15,634 nucleotides of DNA from contig QILZ01000205.1 in NCBI GenBank assembly GCA_003233545.1, positions 1-15,634 on the forward strand, in the 5' to 3' direction. Each line of letters begins with the position of its first letter. Position 1 is the first letter of the stretch. The DNA is from Spirochaetales bacterium. GTDB lineage: Bacteria; Spirochaetota; Spirochaetia; SZUA-6. Positions 8,016 to 12,959 of the stretch are shown here, one piece after another. The translations under genes were made by a program, and so were the position numbers. The notes under the pieces were generated by a model. That model was given only the letters and a program-made list of their open reading frames with translations. It was not told where the DNA came from and made no database searches.

Positions 8016-8879
8016 TTACCAAAGAACAAGACTCATCAGTTCCTCCCCGAAGATGACTTCTCCCTGGTAGATGCGTGCAATATCTCCTATTCCCTTTTCT
8101 CTGGAACCCGGTTTGGCAAGATGGGGACCGGTGTGAGTAAGAATGAGCTTCCCGGCGCCGGATGCCTGCGCCATATTTGCCGCATCCAGGGTTCCTGTCT
8201 GACCAGGGGCTTCGCCATTCTTTTCCATCGTTTCCTGGTGATCCCAACAATTAACAACAAGAACATTAACACCTCTGGCAAGCCGGTTTACCGACTCACA
8301 GGGACCTGTATCACCGGTAAACATGATGCTCCCTTCATCTGAATCAACGCGGTAGGCAATCGATTCCAGCCAGGGTTCAGCATGGCGAACAGGTGCTGTA
8401 GTTACCCTCCACTGATCTGTCTCTATCACTTTTCCGGGACTTATATCGTTGACATCGAGAGATATCCCGGGACGCGGCAATGAACCACCACGATTTTCAT
8501 GCACACTCTGGCTGACCGGGCTTTCCAGACGGGCCCTTAAATCATGAGAAAATGCTCCCTCCGGCCCAATGAGACGTTCGGTAATCCACTTAGTAGGCGG
8601 AGGTCCATAGACCTGCAACCGGTGTTCTTTGCCTATACTTTGATCCCAACGGCACAACAGGAAGCAAGGATAGTCCGCATCATGATCGGAGTGATGATGT
8701 GTAAAAAAGAGATAATCAATCTGTGTTGGGAACAGACCGGTTTTAACCAGCTTATAAGTGCTGGCTGGTCCACAATCAAACATCAAGTAATTCCCCTTCA
8801 GCTGCAGAACATACGAGGTCCCAAATCGCCATTTTGTGGGAGTCGGAGTTCCTGTACCCAGTAAATATAAAATACTCAT
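8016..8879 (-). CDS. Metallo-beta-lactamase-fold metal-dependent hydrolase (RNase Z / arylsulfatase-like branch)
   Basis: 287-residue protein with the MBL core: LGTGTPTPT near the N-terminus, the metal motif HHHSDH at 61-66, further ligands H166 (APVRHAEP) and D190 (FTGDTGPC), and a late histidine H249 (LTHTGPHL). The LGTGTPTP opening and overall order resemble the ribonuclease Z / AtsA-type branch rather than beta-lactamases or glyoxalase II. The long insertion between 85 and 160, however, argues against a plain tRNA 3'-processing enzyme. There is no signal peptide, so it is probably cytoplasmic. The start is well supported by AAGGAGGA 8 bases upstream. It follows the DmpA-type peptidase gene by 31 bases on the same strand and is likely co-transcribed with it, so its substrate may be connected to peptide or amide breakdown. 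The substrate cannot be deduced. Confidence 0.87.
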   Translation of the reverse strand: MSILYLLGTGTPTPTKWRFGTSYVLQLKGNYLMFDCGPASTYKLVKTGLFPTQIDYLFFTHHHSDHDADYPCFLLCRWDQSIGKEHRLQVYGPPPTKWITERLIGPEGAFSHDLRARLESPVSQSVHENRGGSLPRPGISLDVNDISPGKVIETDQWRVTTAPVRHAEPWLESIAYRVDSDEGSIMFTGDTGPCESVNRLARGVNVLVVNCWDHQETMEKNGEAPGQTGTLDAANMAQASGAGKLILTHTGPHLAKPGSREKGIGDIARIYQGEVIFGEELMSLVLW

Positions 8880-8910
8880 ACTAATTATCCTCCTTAATTA
8901 AAGCTTTTTA

Positions 8911-10083
8911 TTATGTACTATGCCGGTATTTTTCTATAATCCCGATGACCTGCTTTATCGGAATACCATGGCTCACATTTCTATCCCGTCCTACAACGGT
9001 CTCTGCTCTTACAATGGAATTGATTATTGCCTCTTCGGTTGCTTCGATCGTTGCTCTGAACAGGGGCGTTAATTCATGGTCTTCAATTCTCCCGCCGGTT
9101 GTTTTCTCGTTAAGACGGGCAGTGGCTTCCTGAACATGCCTCCCGTATGAGTGATAAGGCGCCCTGCCTGCAGTTGAAAACGCAACAACAAAATCACCGC
9201 TTCCATGTTCGGCTATTGCACCGGTGCGGCCTAAACCTAAGGGAACTCTCCTGGCAATTCTGAGAAGCTGTCTCGAAGAAACGGGAGCGTCGGTTGCAAT
9301 AATGATTATTATCGAGTTTCCGGCATTCCTGTCGGTCAGGGCCGGGAATGCTGAGACTTTCGAGTCAGGTTTAATAGTTTCTTCCTTCGCTGCTATCGCT
9401 TCAAGCTCTTTGCCAACGGGAATGCCATCTATACATAAGTCACCGCGGCCGCCGGTATTGGTAAGAGTCAGTGCCCCGATAGTGTAACCGCCTTCATCTT
9501 CAGGAATAACGCGCGATGATGTACCTATGCCTGCTTTAAAACCGAAACCTGACATACCTGTTCCCGCACCGATGCTTCCTTCCCTGACAGGCCCTTCCCT
9601 GGCCTTTTCTATCGCATAGAAAACATGCTCGGGTCTAACGTGCCTGCCCAGTATGTCATTTAAAAAGCTGTCGCTGCACTCGCAGACAACCGGATTAAAC
9701 GAAAACATGCCGGGATTCTGCTTTATCATGTAATCGATCAGCGTATTAGCCACGTTCCATACGCTAAAGGTGTTAGTCAAAAGTATTGGCGATTCGATTC
9801 TGCCAAGTTCTTTCACCTCCAGTAATCCTGTGGACTTCCCGTAAGCATTAATAATGTGTACGGCAGCCGTTACTTTTTCTTGAAACACATTTCCATCATG
9901 GGGCAGGATTGCCGTGACACCGGTTCGTACCGGACCTTCGAATACCCTGAGTGCACCTTCACCTTCGATTAACGTGACATGTCCCACTCTTACGCCGGGA
10001 ACATCTGTTATTGCGTTGTACTTGCCTGTCTTCAACTTCCCGATAACGGCACCTATCTCTCTTATTCGCGGACGTCGTTTCAT
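8911..10083 (-). CDS. P1/DmpA-family self-processing aminopeptidase (peptidase S58, beta-peptidyl aminopeptidase type)
   Basis: 390-residue N-terminal-nucleophile hydrolase of the DmpA/BapA family, whose members release N-terminal residues from L-amino-acid amides, D-amino-acid esters or beta-peptides. The N-terminus GKYNAITDVPGVRVGHVTLI is a hallmark. GSIGAGTGM (169-177) and the GYTIGALTLTNTGG strand (199-212) are also typical. The expected autocleavage site is N256/S257 in RNAGNSIIIIIATDAP, which would free S257 as the nucleophile and leave alpha and beta chains of about 256 and 134 residues. GRTGAIAEHGSGDFVVAFSTA (285-305) is the conserved region after it. The ATG at 10083 has AGAGGA about 9 bases upstream and matches the usual family start; in-frame stops lie just before it. 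A stronger ribosome site further upstream serves a different frame (see separate entry). It likely forms an operon with the metallo-hydrolase gene. Confidence 0.92.
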   Translation of the reverse strand: MKRRPRIREIGAVIGKLKTGKYNAITDVPGVRVGHVTLIEGEGALRVFEGPVRTGVTAILPHDGNVFQEKVTAAVHIINAYGKSTGLLEVKELGRIESPILLTNTFSVWNVANTLIDYMIKQNPGMFSFNPVVCECSDSFLNDILGRHVRPEHVFYAIEKAREGPVREGSIGAGTGMSGFGFKAGIGTSSRVIPEDEGGYTIGALTLTNTGGRGDLCIDGIPVGKELEAIAAKEETIKPDSKVSAFPALTDRNAGNSIIIIIATDAPVSSRQLLRIARRVPLGLGRTGAIAEHGSGDFVVAFSTAGRAPYHSYGRHVQEATARLNEKTTGGRIEDHELTPLFRATIEATEEAIINSIVRAETVVGRDRNVSHGIPIKQVIGIIEKYRHST

Positions 10084-10150
10084 CTATATCTTCCTCTATG
10101 GCCATTTTATCCAGACAAACTATCAGCGGCTCGTGCCGGTGGGGATTCAC
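9959..10150 (-). CDS. Possible small leader ORF overlapping the peptidase start (weak)
   Basis: A GTG codon at 10150 is preceded by AAAGGAGG (10163-10156) at a 5-base spacing, the strongest ribosome site in this area. It opens a 63-codon frame that runs 125 bases into the peptidase gene in a different frame. The first 22 codons, before the peptidase ATG, read protein-like (..HEPLIVCLDKMAIEEDID), while the overlapping part is Arg-rich and looks like an out-of-frame shadow. It could be a short leader whose translation affects the peptidase gene, or the relic of a former gene end. No homology is recognised. Confidence 0.25.
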   Translation of the reverse strand: MNPHRHEPLIVCLDKMAIEEDIDETTSANKRDRCRYREVEDRQVQRNNRCSRRKSGTCHVNRR

Positions 10151-10275
10151 GCTTGCCTCCTTTGTGAGACACAGGCGAATGACTCACTTTAACCTGGCTC
10201 GGTCCTCCCGAAGGTCCAGGAATCATCCGCTCAACACCACCCAACACCGGCAACGTCCGCTGCTGAACCAGAAAC
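10084..10275. other. 192-base spacer between the LamG gene and the peptidase gene
   Basis: Apart from the ribosome site and leader frame described above, I see no clear promoter or intrinsic terminator. A nested weak hairpin (CCTGG/CCAGG outer, CCT/AGG inner) spans 10193-10220, but no T-tract follows on either strand. How transcription of the LamG gene ends, and where the peptidase transcript starts, is not visible. Confidence 0.4.
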
Positions 10276-12801
10276 CTATTCCTTGTTAACCTGACCCAGA
10301 ATCGCCTCCCTGTAAACGTCCATGGGCGTGTAAATGTCCTTAGACGTGTCGTCATTCCTGTCGCGCAGGTAGATCAGCAGATAATCCAGTTCCCCGTCAA
10401 TCCCGCTGGTAAAGGTAAACTTCTTCCCCGCAGCGACATCGGCGCCGGTAACATTCACAGTACTGGAATAGTACTTGCCACGCTTCAGAAACTGCGTAAA
10501 GCTGCTTGAATAAGGCTTGGCCAGGTCCGCCAGTTCCACAGTCCCGGCGGGGTATTTGCCTTGCTTGCCGCTCACTACCCTTCCGATCAGCCGCCACTTC
10601 CCGGGATAAGGCGCAGAGAAACTTGAAACATAGGATTCGCCGGCCTTTATCGGCTTCCCTACATTTTCCCGTGTCCAGTCGGACTTATAGCGGAGTGCAG
10701 CTATCACGGCCGGCTTATCCTTGTCCATGTATACATACTGTGCGCCAACACTGGGCCTGTTCGGTGACACCTCTTCACCATTAAACGGGTCCGAATGGAA
10801 TCCTACATATGTTCTTCGATCCTTTTCAGCTCCGGGAGACAGCCCAAGGAACCACATGAAGTCGTACCTGGTCGTCCAATGCCGGCGAAAATTGATTATA
10901 CCTATCGTTCCCTCCGGCGCCTGGATATTCCTTTCCTTCCCGTTCCACGGTTCTCTCTTAGAATCGAATATCACTTCTCCCCCGTTTTTCAGGACGAACG
11001 CGATTATCCTGGTCTTTCCGTGCATCCCCTGTTGATTTACCCACTTTTTGGGCAGAACCTTCAGCCAGGGCTTATCCGCCTGCATGGTGTAGATGGTTAC
11101 CATTTTGTTCTTTTTCATTCTCCTGCTGTACCCCGCATGTTCTACTACCATTTCATCCGGGGTGTTCTTCAGAATCCTGGTGTAAACCGTGCCCATGCCA
11201 AAGTTCCTTCGGCCATTCTTATCGTCATAAACCTTGTATATCTCATTACCCGATAGCCCGCCGTCTTCCAGTTTGGCAGCAAGATTTACGCTGTCGCTCT
11301 TGTTGTAAAACAGGAACAACTGAAGATATTTGTTCCCGATCATGGGGTCGCCTCTGAAGACGGAATCACCGGTCATGCCGTAAGGCACCTGTGTCCATTT
11401 CTGCCGGTCGTCCATGGCAAACCTGGTCGGACGCTTCATGCGGTACTTCTTGTTGGTATCCCAGATAATCATACCCCCCAGCCGGCCGGTAGTGAAACTC
11501 TGTTCCCGGCTTTGTGCGGGATTCTCGGCCCTGTCCGTACTCCCGGCAACGAAGTAATAGGTCGTCACCGGAGAAAGCCCGGTCAGAGCGATACTGTGCC
11601 CGGTCGCATAAACCGGATCGCTTACCTTCCCGGTGTACCTGCCTGACGCAGTGCCGAATCTAACTAAACTGTTGGCCGGTCCATCGGTTTCCCAGACGAC
11701 CCATGCGCTGAGGCTGGCAACATCCTTGCTCTTGACACCGGATATAACCGGCGCCGTCGTATCCGTCTCCAGCTTGAAGTTCAGTACGGTGTTTCCGCCC
11801 GCTTCCACTTCCACATTCTGCTCGATCTTTTGGCTGTATGCTCTCTTTATCGCCGTAACCTGATAAATGCCTATAGGAACCTCCGGCAGGGAGTAGTTTC
11901 CCCCGGCATCAGTGGTTACAGAAAAAGGCCCGACCTGTACCTGTGCCCCGGCAAGGGGGTTGCTGGCCGCATCACTTACTTTCCCTTCGACACTACCCTT
12001 GGTGCTGGTCATCTGGTAATATTTTAGTATCTCCTCTGCAGTCAATGCCCGGGAGTAGATACTTACCTCGTCGATGATTCCCTTAAAATACTCACTCCAC
12101 TCTCCCTCGGCATACCATCCCCCGATGTTCAGATTCGCAGTAGAAGGTTTAATCTTCCCGGGAGCAGCCTTGGTACGGGGATCCTGCACACCATCGATGT
12201 AAATCTTCATCTTCTGCCCGTCAGAGGTCACTGCAATGTATGCCCACCCGTCCGTGGGAACATGTCCGATGGAACCGAGAAACCCGCCTCCGCCTGTATC
12301 GGGCGCCGGCTTTAGGCCAAAACTAACTCCCTTGGATGCAGGTCCGACTGTCAGCACCAGGGAACGCTCATTTGTCTTTCCTCCGTAGAGCCACCTCTCT
12401 ATAATCGTATGCCTTGTCGAAAGCGACGATTTAATCCAGGCCATCATCGTCACTGCCTTGAGGTTGTTTAAGGCGGCGAACCCTGGAATAACAACGTAGT
12501 TATCCGTTCCATTGAATTCCAGTGCTCCGCCTACCTGGCCTTTTACCCAGGTAGCACCGTGGATGGTTCCGTTGTTATTGTTTCCGGAAGAATCATCCAC
12601 GGTTATGCCTTTCCCCTCGTCGAACTTCCAGCTTCCGATGAGTCCTTTTGCTCCGAAACCGGTCAGAACACCTGTTTGCGTACCTGCTCCGCCCGGTTTT
12701 GCAGGCGATGCTTCTTCTGATCCGGCCGCCCATAGCATAGAAGCCGGCAGTACCAGACTTATGACCAGGAGAAGCCATAAAACCTTAATCTTCTTTAGCA
12801 T
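10276..12801 (-). CDS. Secreted LamG / carboxypeptidase-regulatory-like / FN3 multidomain protein with unknown C-terminal half
   Basis: Predicted exported protein of 841 residues. The start chosen is the ATG at 12801: AAAGGGGG lies 5 bases before it and the next residues form a classic signal peptide (MLKKIKVLWLLLVISLVLPA..LWAA). An ATG at 12876 is in frame but would place 25 odd residues ahead of it and run through the operator. Domains: signal 1-26, a Gly/Pro-rich linker, LamG-type concanavalin-A-like domain (about 53-262; GSWKFDEGKG, DDSSGNNNNGTIHG, LEFNGTDNYV, GIIDEVSIYSRAL), a carboxypeptidase-regulatory-like beta-sandwich (about 268-345; GKVSDAASNPLAGAQVQV), and an FN3-like domain (about 350-438; AWVVWETDGPANSLVRFG, LSPVTTYYF). 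Then comes a 400-residue C-terminal region rich in Trp, Tyr and Lys that I do not recognise. A role in binding or processing polysaccharide is likely but unproven. It is divergent from the glycosidase-like gene and shares the operator region. Confidence 0.87.
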   Translation of the reverse strand: MLKKIKVLWLLLVISLVLPASMLWAAGSEEASPAKPGGAGTQTGVLTGFGAKGLIGSWKFDEGKGITVDDSSGNNNNGTIHGATWVKGQVGGALEFNGTDNYVVIPGFAALNNLKAVTMMAWIKSSLSTRHTIIERWLYGGKTNERSLVLTVGPASKGVSFGLKPAPDTGGGGFLGSIGHVPTDGWAYIAVTSDGQKMKIYIDGVQDPRTKAAPGKIKPSTANLNIGGWYAEGEWSEYFKGIIDEVSIYSRALTAEEILKYYQMTSTKGSVEGKVSDAASNPLAGAQVQVGPFSVTTDAGGNYSLPEVPIGIYQVTAIKRAYSQKIEQNVEVEAGGNTVLNFKLETDTTAPVISGVKSKDVASLSAWVVWETDGPANSLVRFGTASGRYTGKVSDPVYATGHSIALTGLSPVTTYYFVAGSTDRAENPAQSREQSFTTGRLGGMIIWDTNKKYRMKRPTRFAMDDRQKWTQVPYGMTGDSVFRGDPMIGNKYLQLFLFYNKSDSVNLAAKLEDGGLSGNEIYKVYDDKNGRRNFGMGTVYTRILKNTPDEMVVEHAGYSRRMKKNKMVTIYTMQADKPWLKVLPKKWVNQQGMHGKTRIIAFVLKNGGEVIFDSKREPWNGKERNIQAPEGTIGIINFRRHWTTRYDFMWFLGLSPGAEKDRRTYVGFHSDPFNGEEVSPNRPSVGAQYVYMDKDKPAVIAALRYKSDWTRENVGKPIKAGESYVSSFSAPYPGKWRLIGRVVSGKQGKYPAGTVELADLAKPYSSSFTQFLKRGKYYSSTVNVTGADVAAGKKFTFTSGIDGELDYLLIYLRDRNDDTSKDIYTPMDVYREAILGQVNKE

Positions 12802-12828
12802 ATCTGCCCCCTTTAAATTATATATTAT

Positions 12829-12852
12829 GAAATCGTTTTCGAAACCGATTTC
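12829..12852. promoter_or_regulatory. Two abutting LacI-family-type operators between divergent genes
   Basis: GAAATCGTTTTC (12829-12840) and GAAACCGATTTC (12841-12852) lie side by side. Each fits the GAAAnCGnTTTC pattern of LacI/GalR/CcpA-type operators, with the central CG such repressors intercalate. Together they form a 24-base palindrome with one mismatched pair, and the flanking T and A extend it to 26. The site lies between the secreted LamG gene and the glycosidase-like gene, directly upstream of the plus-strand promoter candidate and just inside the likely start of the minus-strand transcript. No LacI-family gene is in the window. Confidence 0.7.
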
Positions 12853-12854
12853 AA

Positions 12855-12883
12855 TTGACTGAATTATATTAATCATATAAAAT
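12855..12883 (+). promoter_or_regulatory. Candidate promoter of the glycosidase-like gene
   Basis: TTGACT (12855-12860), 17 bases, TAAAAT (12878-12883): five of six matches in each element. It starts two bases after the double operator, so a bound repressor would block the -35 region. A second weaker candidate, TTGTCA (12889-12894), 16 bases, TATAAC (12911-12916), lies downstream. AT-richness raises the chance of false matches. Confidence 0.5.
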
Positions 12884-12895
12884 ATCGATTGTCAA
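12866..12895 (-). promoter_or_regulatory. Candidate promoter of the secreted LamG gene
   Basis: A consensus TTGACA on the minus strand (12895-12890) is followed after 18 bases by TAATAT (12871-12866). Transcription would start near 12859, placing the double operator immediately downstream, a classic repressor position. The -10 match is weak and other A/T-rich hexamers nearby could serve. Confidence 0.4.
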
Positions 12896-12959
12896 GTAAT
12901 TATGCTATTTTATAACAATTACAGGGAGAGACTTTGCTGATTAATTATAAGGAATTATT

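Noticed and set aside
10193..10220. Nested hairpin after the LamG gene as an intrinsic terminator.
   Set aside because: The stems are short, interrupted by internal loops, and no T-tract follows on either strand.
10107..10355. 82-codon minus-strand frame at the end of the LamG gene.
   Set aside because: It overlaps the LamG coding region out of frame, is Arg/Pro/Ser-rich, and lacks a ribosome site; it reads as a shadow.
12802..12876. A longer N-terminus for the LamG protein starting at the ATG at 12876.
   Set aside because: It would translate through the double operator and bury the signal peptide, while the ATG at 12801 has a strong ribosome site and begins the signal peptide directly.
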